From Cyclobacteriaceae bacterium (GTDB lineage Bacteria > Bacteroidota > Bacteroidia > Cytophagales > Cyclobacteriaceae), in assembly GCA_028278225.1 (NCBI GenBank), contig JANQEU010000004.1:1-45137 (forward strand): 45,137 nt of DNA, given 5' to 3'. The notes beneath the pieces were generated by a model. The model was not told the DNA's origin. It made no database searches and saw only the letters and a list, made by a program, of their open reading frames with translations. Below are positions 10,439-19,664 of the stretch, in pieces. Position numbers and translations under genes: made by a program. The stretch's first letter is position 1, and the number at the start of each line of letters is the position of its first letter.

Positions 10439-11092
10439 ATGTCCGATGTGCTTGTTTCACCTTCCTTACTTTCTGCCGATTTTGCCAATATTCAGAGAGA
10501 TGTGGAAATGCTCAACGAGAGCAAGGCCGATTTTATCCATATAGATATCATGGATGGGGTCTTTGTTCCGAACATTTCCTTCGGATTCTCTGTGACCAAA
10601 GCGGTCCTGAAATATGCAAAGAAGCCGATGGATTTTCACCTGATGATCATCAATCCGGACCATTACCTGGAAGCATGTGTCGATAGCGGCGCGGAGATCA
10701 TCTCTGTCCATTTCGAAACCTGCAATCATCTTCATCGCACGGTTTCACGGATCCGGGAACTTGGCGCAAAGGCCGGCGTCACAATAAATCCGCACACACC
10801 CGTTACTGTATTGGACAGTATTTTGCCCCATATCGACCTGGTACTGGTAATGTCCGTAAATCCGGGCTATGGCGGTCAAAAGTTTATTGGTACAACTTAT
10901 GAGAAAATTTCACAACTGCGCAATATGGCTGACAGGCTAAACCCGGATCTGATCATAGAAGTTGACGGAGGTGTCAACCTGGAAACGGGTGCAAAACTGG
11001 TAAGCGCCGGAGCGAATATGCTGGTGGCGGGCAATTTCGTTTTCACATCCCCGGATCCTCCGGCAACCATAGAATCCCTCAAAAACCTGTGA
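10439..11092 (+). CDS. rpe: Ribulose-phosphate 3-epimerase
   Basis: Rpe interconverts D-ribulose 5-phosphate and D-xylulose 5-phosphate in the pentose phosphate pathway (cytoplasmic TIM barrel, metal dependent). Its 217 residues match the family length. Hallmarks are SPSLLSADFANI at the N-terminus, HIDIMDGVFVPN with the metal/catalytic Asp, DFHLMI, the MSVNPGYGGQKF loop, and EVDGGVN with the second catalytic Asp. The start follows the protease stop by one base, and the TonB receptor gene follows after 7 nt, so co-transcription is likely. Confidence 0.97.
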   Translation: MSDVLVSPSLLSADFANIQRDVEMLNESKADFIHIDIMDGVFVPNISFGFSVTKAVLKYAKKPMDFHLMIINPDHYLEACVDSGAEIISVHFETCNHLHRTVSRIRELGAKAGVTINPHTPVTVLDSILPHIDLVLVMSVNPGYGGQKFIGTTYEKISQLRNMADRLNPDLIIEVDGGVNLETGAKLVSAGANMLVAGNFVFTSPDPPATIESLKNL

Positions 11093-11099
11093 TCTGCGG

Positions 11100-13478
11100 A
11101 TGAATAAGGCCTTCTTTTTACTGGCTTTGTTGTTTTCTGCGATTGTTGTTCAGGCCCAAAATATTCGGTTAAGTGGTCGTATCCAAAACTCCACGAACCA
11201 GCCCGTTCCGGATGCAACCATCTCCGTTGACCCTCCCGGTGATGGCGTGATTTCTGATCAACTTGGTCAATTCAGCATTGATCTGCAACCCCACCGCAAG
11301 TACAGATTGATCATCAGGCACGTGGCATACCGTAGCATCGATACAGTAGTCCAGGTTGATGATCGCGACCTGTCAATTGTCTTTGAAATGGTAACATCCG
11401 ACAACCTGCTGGAGGGTGTGGAAGTTGTCGACAGCCTTATCGGACAATCTCCTAGGCAAAATGTCATACAGGTTGATCCTAAATCCGCCGGTAATTTACC
11501 CAGCCCATTCAATGATTTCAGCCGGGTGCTCATCACACTACCAGGCGTAACCAGCAATAACGAATTGTCCACCACTTACTCCGTCAGGGGGGGCAACTTT
11601 GATGAAAACCTGGTATATGTGAATGACATACCGATTTACAGGCCATTCCTGGCTAATTCCGGGCGACAGGAGGGGCTGAGTTTTGTCAATCCTGATCTCG
11701 TAAAAAACATTGGTTTTTCCCCTGGCGGATGGGAGGCTAAATATGGGGATAAGCTATCCAGCAGTCTCAACATTGAATATAAGGAGCCTGAGAAGTTCGA
11801 GGGGTCGGTTTCCGGTGGACTCCTTGGTGGGAGCGGTTTTGCAGGTGGATCCATCAACTCGAACCGTACAAAATACCTGATAGGTTTCCGCCACAGAGAC
11901 TCACAATACCTGCTGAATACATTGGAGGTTGACGGGGAGTATTTTCCAAGGTATACGGATGTTCAATCCATGCTGACGTTCGATCTGACACCTGATAGGT
12001 CAAACTATCAGAACAGGACAAAACTTAACTGGTTGGTCTCATACGGTCGTAACCGCTATTTGACCAAACCTACCTCACAACTAACGGAATTCGGTTCTGT
12101 TTCGAAAAACCTTAGACTTGAAACGGCATTTATCGGACGTGAATTGCTGGAGTACGATACCTACCAGAGTGGTATTCGGCTGAGCCATTGGTTTTCCCAT
12201 AAGCTGAAATCTCATCTGATCGCTTCGTGGGTGTATACCAGTGAGGAGGAAAATTTCGATGTGGAGGGGGGCTACCGGCTGTGTGATGTAGACAATAGTC
12301 CGGGATCAGGCACCTTTGACGATTGTGTGGTCACAAGAGGAATAGGTACGCAGTACGACTATGGCAGGAATAATCTGGATGCCTACATAGCGACGGTTGA
12401 GAACAGGCATGAATTGATAGTTGGCAACAATGGATTGTTAGAACTCGGTGCGGGAATTACTTTACAACATATTGAAGATGAGATCAATGAGTATGCCTTT
12501 ATTGATTCGGCGGACTACATTTCCCTTACACACAGGACTTTCAATAGTCTTGAACTTAATAATGCACATTACTTTGGTTATCTCCAGTACCATCTCTATT
12601 CAAAAGACTCACTACAGGAATTGAATATAGGCGTGAGAAGCAATCATTGGACCCAAACCGATCAGCTTCTCATCAGCCCAAGGTTATTGTACCGGATCAA
12701 ACCAAATTGGAGGGTGCCCACACATTTCAACCTGAGTATGGGGAGGTATGCCCAACACCCCTTTTACCGCGAACTCCGGGATTTTGGCGGCGCATTAAAT
12801 GAAAACATATCCGCTCAAAAATCAGATCATCTTATCATTGGAATGGACAGGTACATGACCATGTGGGGTCGTCCTTTTCTGTTCACCGTACAGTCTTACT
12901 ATAAAAAGCTGACAGATATCATCCCTTATGACGTAGATAATCTCAGGTTAAGGTATTTCGCTTCAAATAATGCTTCGGGTCATGCTACAGGCATAGATTT
13001 CAGAATAAACGGGGAATTTATCAAAGGAACACAATCATGGTTCAGCCTCGGTTTACTCCAGACCAGGGAAGATATCAAAGGTGACGCCAGGAATAGCATC
13101 AGAAGACCCTCGGACCAGCGCATGAACGTCGGAGTCTACTTCGAAGATCACATGCCGACAGATCCGACAGTAAGAGTGTACCTGAACCTGACATTTGGAT
13201 CAGGTTTTCCTTTCGGACCTCCGGGAAATGCCCAATTGCGAAATATATTTTCAGGAGATGAATATTACAGGGCCGACATAGGACTTTCCAAATCCTTTGA
13301 GTTTACGGGCCCGTCTGTTCCGGAGAGATTATGGTTAAGGCTGGAGGTGTTAAATGCACTGGGCGCTGATAATACATTGTCCTATACATGGATCGAAGAT
13401 GTGAATGGCACAAGTTTTGCAATACCTAATTCACTAACCGCAAGATTCGTGAATATCAGAATTTCAGTGGATTTTTGA
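11100..13478 (+). CDS. TonB-dependent outer-membrane receptor with carboxypeptidase-regulatory-like domain
   Basis: The 792-residue protein has a signal peptide (cleaved near VQAQ, residue ~20), then a carboxypeptidase-regulatory-like beta domain (~22-105: SGRIQNSTNQPVPDATISV). A plug domain follows (~120-230: VLITLPGVTSNNELSTTYSV, RGGNFDENLVYVNDIPI). The remainder is a beta-barrel ending in Phe (RISVDF). I see no SusC signature region and no SusD gene nearby, so it is not a standard polysaccharide locus. The substrate is unknown. It sits 7 nt after rpe, last in the mnmA-led run. Confidence 0.93.
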   Translation: MNKAFFLLALLFSAIVVQAQNIRLSGRIQNSTNQPVPDATISVDPPGDGVISDQLGQFSIDLQPHRKYRLIIRHVAYRSIDTVVQVDDRDLSIVFEMVTSDNLLEGVEVVDSLIGQSPRQNVIQVDPKSAGNLPSPFNDFSRVLITLPGVTSNNELSTTYSVRGGNFDENLVYVNDIPIYRPFLANSGRQEGLSFVNPDLVKNIGFSPGGWEAKYGDKLSSSLNIEYKEPEKFEGSVSGGLLGGSGFAGGSINSNRTKYLIGFRHRDSQYLLNTLEVDGEYFPRYTDVQSMLTFDLTPDRSNYQNRTKLNWLVSYGRNRYLTKPTSQLTEFGSVSKNLRLETAFIGRELLEYDTYQSGIRLSHWFSHKLKSHLIASWVYTSEEENFDVEGGYRLCDVDNSPGSGTFDDCVVTRGIGTQYDYGRNNLDAYIATVENRHELIVGNNGLLELGAGITLQHIEDEINEYAFIDSADYISLTHRTFNSLELNNAHYFGYLQYHLYSKDSLQELNIGVRSNHWTQTDQLLISPRLLYRIKPNWRVPTHFNLSMGRYAQHPFYRELRDFGGALNENISAQKSDHLIIGMDRYMTMWGRPFLFTVQSYYKKLTDIIPYDVDNLRLRYFASNNASGHATGIDFRINGEFIKGTQSWFSLGLLQTREDIKGDARNSIRRPSDQRMNVGVYFEDHMPTDPTVRVYLNLTFGSGFPFGPPGNAQLRNIFSGDEYYRADIGLSKSFEFTGPSVPERLWLRLEVLNALGADNTLSYTWIEDVNGTSFAIPNSLTARFVNIRISVDF

Positions 13479-13542
13479 CGATCAATTATGAAATTGCGGT
13501 TGGTTATTTATACCAAATTATTACATATAATACTTTTTTGAA

Positions 13543-14133
13543 ATGAAAAAATTGCTTTACTCATTTTTTACAGTCATTATCGGACTGATCGTTTTCACCT
13601 CTTGTACAAACAGAAGTGTCACCAGGGTCAGCCCTGATCAGCAGATCGATCTTAGCGGAAGGTGGAATGATACGGATTCCAAGCTTGTGGCCGAAGAGAT
13701 GATCAAGGATGTACTGAACAGACCCTGGAGGGAGGATTTCTTAAGGGCATTTAATAAAAAACCTGTGGTGATCGTGGGTATCGTTGCCAATAAAAGCAGT
13801 GAACACATCGAGTCCGAGACTTTTATCAAGGATGTGGAACGCGAATTCATCAATTCGGGAATGGTCCGTGTGGTTCAAAATGCGGAATTCCGTGAAAAAC
13901 TCCGGGAAGAAAGAGCACAGCAAGGCGAATTTGCCTCTCCCGAAACCCAGGCCAAATGGGGTAAGGAACTTGGGGCGGACTTTATGATGTTTGGTGTGAT
14001 CACCTCCATAACGGATTCCTATAAAAAGGAGAAAGTCGTTAACTACAAGGTCAATCTGGAGCTGGCAAACCTGGAGACTAATGAAAAGGTGTGGATAGGA
14101 GACAAGGAGATTAAGAAATATATTAAGAATTAG
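13543..14133 (+). CDS. LpoB-like penicillin-binding-protein activator lipoprotein
   Basis: The 196-residue protein has a lipobox FTSC at ~19-22. The mature domain has the order of the LpoB family: VSPDQQIDLSGRWNDTDS, PVVIVGIVANKSSEHI, EREFINSGMVRVV, and LGADFMMFGVITSI followed by a beta-rich end. In enterobacteria LpoB is an outer-membrane lipoprotein that stimulates PBP1b. The next gene is a COG3014-type lipoprotein, a partner often found beside LpoB homologues, which supports the call. Its partner synthase here is not in the window. Confidence 0.85.
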   Translation: MKKLLYSFFTVIIGLIVFTSCTNRSVTRVSPDQQIDLSGRWNDTDSKLVAEEMIKDVLNRPWREDFLRAFNKKPVVIVGIVANKSSEHIESETFIKDVEREFINSGMVRVVQNAEFREKLREERAQQGEFASPETQAKWGKELGADFMMFGVITSITDSYKKEKVVNYKVNLELANLETNEKVWIGDKEIKKYIKN

Positions 14134-14145
14134 TTACATGTTGCC

Positions 14146-14188
14146 GGTTACGGGTTGCGGGTTAGTCTCCAACCCGCAACCCGTAACC
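14146..14188. repeat. Perfect 18-bp inverted repeat (hairpin) between two lipoprotein genes
   Basis: Bases 14146-14163 (GGTTACGGGTTGCGGGTT) pair exactly with 14171-14188 around a 7-base loop, and a further CCGTAAC copy follows. There is no T-run, so it is not a classical terminator. The arms are internally repetitive (cggGTTgcgGGTT). It may be a dispersed REP-like element or an mRNA processing/stability hairpin. Confidence 0.8.
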
Positions 14189-14205
14189 CGTAACAGGCTA
14201 CACCA

Positions 14206-15585
14206 ATGCTCACCAAGTTTCAAATTCCGGCTTTCGGTTTCCTGCTGGCACTTGTTTTCACCTCCTGCGCTACCTACTACGAGCTTAACTATGAGTTCAA
14301 CCGGTACTTCGAATCAGGGGATCTGGAAAGTGCTCAGTCAGCTATCAAATCAAACAGCAGGGGACTCAAGAAGAAGACAAGATTTCTGTATTTTGCCAAT
14401 CGAGGGGTGGTTGCAAATATGCTGGGTAACTACGAAGCCAGCAATGTTTACCTGGAAAAGGCATACATCTACGGTGAAGATTACCAGAGGAACTACGCCG
14501 ACATAGCCGCATCTTTCCTGACCAATCCCAATATTATTGATTACCCGGGTGAAGACCATGAGCACCTCTTGCTACTTTATTATAAATCACTGAATTACTT
14601 ACACTTAAATGATCATGAGTCAGCTTTAGTTGAATGCAGAAGACTTAACAACAGGCTGAACGCATTGAGTGATAAGTACAGGTCGGATAACAAATTCAGG
14701 CAGGACGCATTCATTCATACTTTGATGGGACTGATCTATGATGCCGGTGGTGATTACAATAACGCCTTTATCGCATATCGTAACGCCTACAATATTTACC
14801 AGGGTGATTACAGCAAATTTTTTAACCTGACTGCTCCCGAGCAGTTGAAGCGCGATCTGCTGAGAACCGCATATCAAACCGGTTTTATGGAAGAGGTCCG
14901 GTTCTACGAAAAAGAGTTCGGTGTCACCTACCAACATTCGGTACCTGAGAACGGCGAACTGGTATTCTTCTGGAACAATGGCCTGGGCCCGGTCAAAGAT
15001 GAATGGTCGGTGAATTTCGTGACGGAAGAAGGGGATGGCGGTGTGGTTTTCGTAAATGATGAATATGGCTGGAGCTTTCCTTTCGACTTTTCAGGTGATG
15101 ATGGAGAGGATAAACTCACGGACCTGGAAATTTTCCGGATCTCCATGCCAAAATATGTGGAGCGAACGCCGAGATTCAGTGATGGCGCTTTAAAAATTGA
15201 GAGCAGGAAATACCCATTGGAACTTGCCGAAGATGTAAATGCCATCGCTTTTAAATCTCTGGAGCAAAGGATCCTGCTGGAATTGGGCAAATCGCTGATG
15301 CGGGCGGCACTGAAGAAAACAGTGGAAGAGGCGGTGGAAGAAGAAAGTGAAGGATGGGGATTCGTTGTTGGGTTGGTAAATGCAGCCACGGAGAAAGCGG
15401 ACACCAGGAACTGGCAGACTATACCGCACAGCATTTTGTACACCAGAATTCCGCTTGAGGCCGGAAACAACGAGGTGGTTCTTCAAGCCGGTGACGGTGG
15501 TCAGTTGCTGCGTAATATTGAGTCTTTCAGTTTTGAAGGGTCACCCGGAAAAACGCTTTTTCACGCATATCAAACGTTGAATTGA
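14206..15585 (+). CDS. COG3014-like lipoprotein with TPR-like repeats
   Basis: The 459-residue protein has lipobox FTSC at ~18-21 followed by ATYYELNYEFN. Residues ~25-210 are helical and TPR-like (GDLESAQSAIKSN, NYEASNVYLEKAY, GDYNNAFIAYRNAYNIY). The C-terminal half is beta-rich. This layout fits the uncharacterised COG3014 family that neighbours LpoB homologues. It is probably a periplasmic or outer-membrane lipoprotein acting with the LpoB-like protein upstream in cell-wall or envelope control; that role is an inference from context. It is separated from its neighbour by the 14146-14188 hairpin. Confidence 0.83.
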   Translation: MLTKFQIPAFGFLLALVFTSCATYYELNYEFNRYFESGDLESAQSAIKSNSRGLKKKTRFLYFANRGVVANMLGNYEASNVYLEKAYIYGEDYQRNYADIAASFLTNPNIIDYPGEDHEHLLLLYYKSLNYLHLNDHESALVECRRLNNRLNALSDKYRSDNKFRQDAFIHTLMGLIYDAGGDYNNAFIAYRNAYNIYQGDYSKFFNLTAPEQLKRDLLRTAYQTGFMEEVRFYEKEFGVTYQHSVPENGELVFFWNNGLGPVKDEWSVNFVTEEGDGGVVFVNDEYGWSFPFDFSGDDGEDKLTDLEIFRISMPKYVERTPRFSDGALKIESRKYPLELAEDVNAIAFKSLEQRILLELGKSLMRAALKKTVEEAVEEESEGWGFVVGLVNAATEKADTRNWQTIPHSILYTRIPLEAGNNEVVLQAGDGGQLLRNIESFSFEGSPGKTLFHAYQTLN

Positions 15586-15626
15586 CCTTAAATAATAAGG
15601 GTAGTTTTAATTTTCCTGTTGTATTA

Positions 15627-15634
15627 TATATTTG
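15627..15634 (+). promoter_or_regulatory. Bacteroidota -7 promoter element (TATATTTG)
   Basis: TATATTTG matches TAnnTTTG exactly, 35 bp before the ATG at 15670. Transcription would start near 15641, leaving a ~30-nt leader. The -33 region is A/T-rich but has no clear TTG at ideal spacing. Confidence 0.4.
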
Positions 15635-15669
15635 CCGCTTTATCGGATACTTGAACAAAAATTTTAAAA

Positions 15670-16167
15670 ATGAAGGGTAATTTATTAATGACATTAGCAC
15701 TGGTGCTGGGAGTAAGTTTTGGAGCATTTTCCCAGGACAAGGAGGGTTTTACAAATGAAGATCTGACAAAGTACGCCACCGTCATGAAATGGGCGGATGA
15801 CACCAAAAAACAAATGGGTAAGGACGTCGGGACCTGGGTGAAAGAAAGTGAAGGTCTTTCCGGCACAAAATACAAGGAGCTGAGTGCCGCCAACAAAAAA
15901 GGAACTTTGGAAGAAGCGGAAGCAACTGAGGAGGAGATGACAATTTTCAAGGGTATCCTTGATAAGACAGAAACTGCCAAGGCTGAATTCAAGGAAACCT
16001 ATACCACGAAAATCAAGGAAGAAATAGGAGCAGGACTGTACAACAGACTCAGGAAAGAGTTGAAAGCTGATGCTGAACTTAAATCAAGATACGATGCGAT
16101 CTATGCCGGTTTGGCGGAAGAAACGGAAGAGACTTCCGAAGATTCGGATACCAGCGGCGGCAATTGA
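15670..16167 (+). CDS. Small exported helical protein, unknown function
   Basis: The 165-residue protein has a clear signal peptide (MKGNLLMTLALVLGVSFGAFSQ, cut at about residue 22). The mature part is almost entirely predicted helix, rich in Lys and Glu, and ends in an acidic tail (EETEETSEDSDTSGGN). No catalytic motif was seen. The pattern is like small periplasmic helical proteins such as the DUF4168 type, but I cannot assign it. It has its own -7 element and a strong terminator, so it is probably a well-expressed single-gene unit. Confidence 0.8.
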   Translation: MKGNLLMTLALVLGVSFGAFSQDKEGFTNEDLTKYATVMKWADDTKKQMGKDVGTWVKESEGLSGTKYKELSAANKKGTLEEAEATEEEMTIFKGILDKTETAKAEFKETYTTKIKEEIGAGLYNRLRKELKADAELKSRYDAIYAGLAEETEETSEDSDTSGGN

Positions 16168-16184
16168 TGATCTTTTTTGACCTT

Positions 16185-16217
16185 AAAAAGGGGTTCCGGT
16201 AAAGGACCCCTTTTTTT
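16185..16217 (+). terminator. Intrinsic terminator of the small exported protein gene
   Basis: AAAAAGGGG (from 16185) pairs with CCCCTTTTT, followed by T's to 16217. It lies 18 bp after the stop codon at 16167. Confidence 0.85.
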
Positions 16218-16301
16218 GTCTTCGAATAAACCCTGACCTGTTATTAGAATTTTGTCAAGAAGGTTCAATTCAGATTTTTTATTGATTGGGGGGTTTTGGG
16301 A

Positions 16302-16430
16302 ATGTCAGTCTTCGAGACGCTTCGCTCCTCAGACCGACAAGTCCATACGTTTGGTCACCTTGAGGTGCGAAGCCACGAAAGGGGAGGTGCGGAGCCTCGA
16401 AAGGTGACTATGGTGATCACTCAATGACAT
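16302..16430. repeat. Palindromic repeat element in a 511-bp gap
   Basis: The outer ends are ATGTCA (16302-16307) and TGACAT (16425-16430). Inside, GTCACCTT (16354-16361) pairs with AAGGTGAC (16401-16408). Within that arm are two tandem 21-mers (16362-16382 and 16384-16404) matching at 19 of 21 positions. This is built like a small dispersed palindromic (REP/MITE-like) element. No gene was seen in 16168-16678 apart from this and the terminator. Confidence 0.65.
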
Positions 16431-16678
16431 GTTAAGTAGTTGATTTTGAAGTATTTTAGCCTGGAATAGAAAGGCTAATGGCAATTTTGAGTTAAATAAC
16501 ATTCGCCCGGACCCTGGTATCTGCTCTATTTCGTTGTACCTCAAAGACCTGATTGTGAAACAGCCAGTATAAAATCCAATCTTATGAATATTTTCACAAT
16601 CATTTGTGAAAATCTGCTGTGTGAAGGTCTTATTTTTAGAAAAGGTTATTAATTTGGATTGAACTAATCTAGAACGCA

Positions 16679-17299
16679 ATGTTTACCGAATACGAAATCG
16701 CCTCGATGATTGAGATCCCCGAGATCCAAAAGGCAAATGAGACACTGAAAAAAGACTTTATAAAACATGAATGCCCGTATTTGGAGATTAGCGATCACGA
16801 TTTCTTTTCACTGGTCATGATGACGCCCACACTGGGCATTGCGACTGCCGACGGTAAAGTGAGTTTGTTTGAGGAACTGGCATTAAATAAGAAGGCAAGG
16901 AAGCTTTCAAAAGGTGGCTACTTTATGAAAAAGGACCCGGTGGTATATGCCATGAAATTCCTCCTGAAGAAGTTTGATGAGTGGTCGGATAAATTTTACG
17001 CTGTGGTGAAGCTTTCTATTGAGTCGTCTTTCAACTATGAGGGCCTGGACAAGAAAAATTTTGATGAGCTGAAAGAGGTGACCTATGAGGTCTATAAGAG
17101 AGAAGTACTGAGACAGCCGTACATTTTGATCAGGTTCATATCAAGTTTCTTCCTGGAGAATGATGAAGACATCATCAACGAAAGCAGGTATATAGGTAAA
17201 TCGGAATACAATGTTGTCCTTCAGATCGGGGAGAAACTAGGGTTATCCGAGCTGCCGGTTTTCCAAATGTTCTGCAAGACTTTTGAAGTTAAGCATTAA
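16679..17299 (+). CDS. Hypothetical soluble helical protein (weak TerB-like signature)
   Basis: The 206-residue protein has no signal peptide or TM helix. It is predicted to be all-helical and Lys/Glu-rich. The stretch GIATADGKVSLFEELALN (about 57-74) resembles the 'ADG.vs..E' signature of TerB/DjlA-type domains, but the rest is not diagnostic. It ends with a C-terminal helical segment containing KSEYNVVLQIGEKLGL. Its only neighbours are the repeat element upstream and the FKBP lipoprotein downstream. Function unknown. Confidence 0.75.
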   Translation: MFTEYEIASMIEIPEIQKANETLKKDFIKHECPYLEISDHDFFSLVMMTPTLGIATADGKVSLFEELALNKKARKLSKGGYFMKKDPVVYAMKFLLKKFDEWSDKFYAVVKLSIESSFNYEGLDKKNFDELKEVTYEVYKREVLRQPYILIRFISSFFLENDEDIINESRYIGKSEYNVVLQIGEKLGLSELPVFQMFCKTFEVKH

Positions 17300-17343
17300 T
17301 CCCCGGTTACAATACCGGGTCTTCATAAATCGTTAAAGTGGGG

Positions 17344-18369
17344 ATGAACCGTTCCAGTTTCCCATATTTTCTGCTTATCCTCGCGTTCTTCACCCTGCTG
17401 GGAAGTTGTAACAAAGACGATGGCGTTAAGCCGTCCGTAGCAGATTCCCTGGATATCAGTGTCCTGGCGGATTCCTTTGCCCGGCTTGACGGGGGAGATA
17501 CCACCTTGATCCAGGTGGATGCCAACGGGATCTATTCTTATCCGATCACGCTGAACCTTACGGGAAAAACTCAGGCCTCCGGCCAGATATTGTCCCTTTA
17601 TTATATAGAATACGCAATCGGAGGGAGTGACACCATAAGGGATCTGAACGAATCCAACAGCAATAATACCCCCCTACGCGTCCGCACGGGCGCCAGCGCC
17701 ATATACCCCGTGGGATTGGACCTGGCATTATCCCAAATGAATGAAGGAGACGAATTTGCCTTCCTCATTCCTTCTGAATTGGGCTATGGAGACATTGTTT
17801 TCCCGCCAGGTTTTGCCAGTTTAATACCTTCAAATGCCACATTATACTTCCGGGTCAGGCTTGTCCTCATCGAAAATGAAAGCGAGATCCTCACGCAAGA
17901 GCAAACGGCAATAAACCAGTTTATCATTGATGGCGAACTGAATGACACATCCGTTGTGCCGGTCGATTTTGTGGAAAGATTTGCCAACGGCATGATCTTC
18001 AAGCGTCTGACCCAAGATACGCTAAGACCTTTTCCATTTATAGGGGATTCCGTTGCCGTAGAATACACCGCCATGAGCCTGGATAGCACCATTACCTACG
18101 ATACTAAACCGGCGGCCAATCCGTTCAGGTATGAGTTCGGAGTATCGGAAACCATCCCCGGATTTGATCAGGGAATCGGGAACATGAGGCTGGGAGAACA
18201 GGCACTGTTTGTATTGCCATCTTCCGTGGCCTATGGTCCCAGTGCGCAGGTATTCCCGGATTACATCAAGCAGGAAATCTTTGAATTGAAGATCATACCT
18301 GAATACGTGTTAAGCGTCAAACCCTACCAGGTGATGGTATTCCGGGCCAGGATACTTGAGATATACTGA
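17344..18369 (+). CDS. Lipoprotein with two FKBP-type peptidyl-prolyl isomerase domains
   Basis: I start at ATG 17344 (a GTG lies two codons earlier at 17338), giving 341 residues. The lipobox is LLGSC at about 18-22. The first FKBP-like domain covers about 55-180 (GLDLALSQMNEGDEFAFLIP, ELGYGD), and the second about 205-341 (ETIPGFDQGIGNMRLGEQAL, VLPSSVAYG). These match the 'PGwd.gl..M..Ge...l.iP..laYG' pattern. It probably assists protein folding in the periplasm, anchored to a membrane. Domain 1 has an insertion and degenerate sites, so only one domain may be active. Confidence 0.88.
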   Translation: MNRSSFPYFLLILAFFTLLGSCNKDDGVKPSVADSLDISVLADSFARLDGGDTTLIQVDANGIYSYPITLNLTGKTQASGQILSLYYIEYAIGGSDTIRDLNESNSNNTPLRVRTGASAIYPVGLDLALSQMNEGDEFAFLIPSELGYGDIVFPPGFASLIPSNATLYFRVRLVLIENESEILTQEQTAINQFIIDGELNDTSVVPVDFVERFANGMIFKRLTQDTLRPFPFIGDSVAVEYTAMSLDSTITYDTKPAANPFRYEFGVSETIPGFDQGIGNMRLGEQALFVLPSSVAYGPSAQVFPDYIKQEIFELKIIPEYVLSVKPYQVMVFRARILEIY

Positions 18370-18478
18370 CAATGAAATCATTTATGGTAAAATGGCTCGT
18401 TGGATAGGTAAAAAACTGTATTATCCGTAATAATTTCCCATTTGGTAGCATTTTCTACTAATTAGGCCATATTATTAA

Positions 18479-18486
18479 TACTTTTG
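18479..18486 (+). promoter_or_regulatory. Bacteroidota -7 promoter element (TACTTTTG)
   Basis: TACTTTTG matches TAnnTTTG and lies 17 bp before the TTG start at 18503, which would give a very short leader. No TTG is seen at the ideal -33 distance. Confidence 0.35.
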
Positions 18487-18502
18487 ACAAGCTGTTAGCA
18501 GG

Positions 18503-19597
18503 TTGAACCAATCAAGTCGATATCGCGCACTGGTGTTGTGCTTATGCCTGATAGGTTTTATATCAGGTGCTCAGGACGTATCTCCGGACATCTACGACCG
18601 GTACAATATTTACCGCAATCCCACCAGGGTAATGCTCAATAAGATCTCCTGGAGCCTCAGTTTCGGCTACGGAAGGACCAATTATACACATGACCTGAAT
18701 GGTTTCTACTTTTATCAGGACACTGCCAGTCAGTTCATCACACCAATACGGCCGGAAGGACTTGGCGAACTGATCACAGGGTCCACCGGATGGTTCAATG
18801 ATCCCGGTGTGAGTGCAGAAGTGGATATTGTAGAAGATTATGATGTACCATTTGCCCTTCCTCAGCCTGTATTCAATCCGTCACTAAGCCCAAATCGCCT
18901 TTTACTGAATGCCGATACGGCTAATTTGGGATTTGAAGGGTTTGGGAGTGGAATACCCGTTTTATTGTCTGCACATTACGATTACAGGAACTTTCGTTTT
19001 GGCCTGGGGTGGAGCTATGAAAAACACTGGATCAAACCTTTGGTGCCAACCAGTTACAGTAATGTTGTCCGGAATTATAGGCCTAATTTCAAATCCACAA
19101 GGTATACCAGGATTTTTGGCCTCCTGGGCTATCGATTTTATGAGTACTGGGATTACAGTTTTGTGGGCGAGCTTCAGGTAGGCAGGATGGGGTATGGACC
19201 TCAATTCAACAAAGGGGCTTTGTCCCGTGGCATGTACTTTAACCTTGGAATAAGTTTTGAACATAATTGGTCCCAGTATTTCAGGATTGTGGTCCGGCCT
19301 TCGTACGATATTAAGAAGTATACCATCAACCTTCCGGATGGTTCTTCGGTGCTTCACAATCAAAACACTTTTATGATAATGGCCGGTGTAAGTATTAATA
19401 TTCCGGAAATCCCCCGGTCACCTATGAAAAGCGATCATGTTCAGCTAAAACACGTAATAACCGACCCGAATACCGGGAGATTGATCGAAGTAAGGGGTCA
19501 ATCCATCTTCAAAAAACAAAATCCGAAAGTAGGAGAAAACCACCGCAAATTACTGCGCTACAAATTCAGAAATCGTAAGAAATTGAATCCCTACTAA
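18503..19597 (+). CDS. Outer-membrane beta-barrel protein, unknown function
   Basis: The 364-residue frame starts at TTG 18503. A stop codon lies at 18485-18487 and no ATG or GTG starts between it and 18503. The start gives a signal peptide (RALVLCLCLIGFISGAQ). The mature part alternates aromatic and polar residues in strands (FRFGLGWSYEKHW, YRFYEYWDYSFVGELQVGRM, YFNLGISFEHNW), typical of an outer-membrane barrel. The C-terminal ~50 residues are Lys/Arg-rich (LRYKFRNRKKLNPY), an odd basic tail that may lie in the periplasm. No family was recognised. It precedes gyrA by 67 bp but looks like an independent unit. Confidence 0.82.
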   Translation: MNQSSRYRALVLCLCLIGFISGAQDVSPDIYDRYNIYRNPTRVMLNKISWSLSFGYGRTNYTHDLNGFYFYQDTASQFITPIRPEGLGELITGSTGWFNDPGVSAEVDIVEDYDVPFALPQPVFNPSLSPNRLLLNADTANLGFEGFGSGIPVLLSAHYDYRNFRFGLGWSYEKHWIKPLVPTSYSNVVRNYRPNFKSTRYTRIFGLLGYRFYEYWDYSFVGELQVGRMGYGPQFNKGALSRGMYFNLGISFEHNWSQYFRIVVRPSYDIKKYTINLPDGSSVLHNQNTFMIMAGVSINIPEIPRSPMKSDHVQLKHVITDPNTGRLIEVRGQSIFKKQNPKVGENHRKLLRYKFRNRKKLNPY

Positions 19598-19664
19598 CCC
19601 TCGCTTAACCCGAAAAAAATCGTAAATTGCGGCTTGTTTTTGAAACGACTGTAAATCAAACTTA

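Noticed and set aside
14928-15470. Long minus-strand frame of 180 codons
   Set aside because: Antisense shadow of the COG3014-like gene; Ser-rich with no domain.
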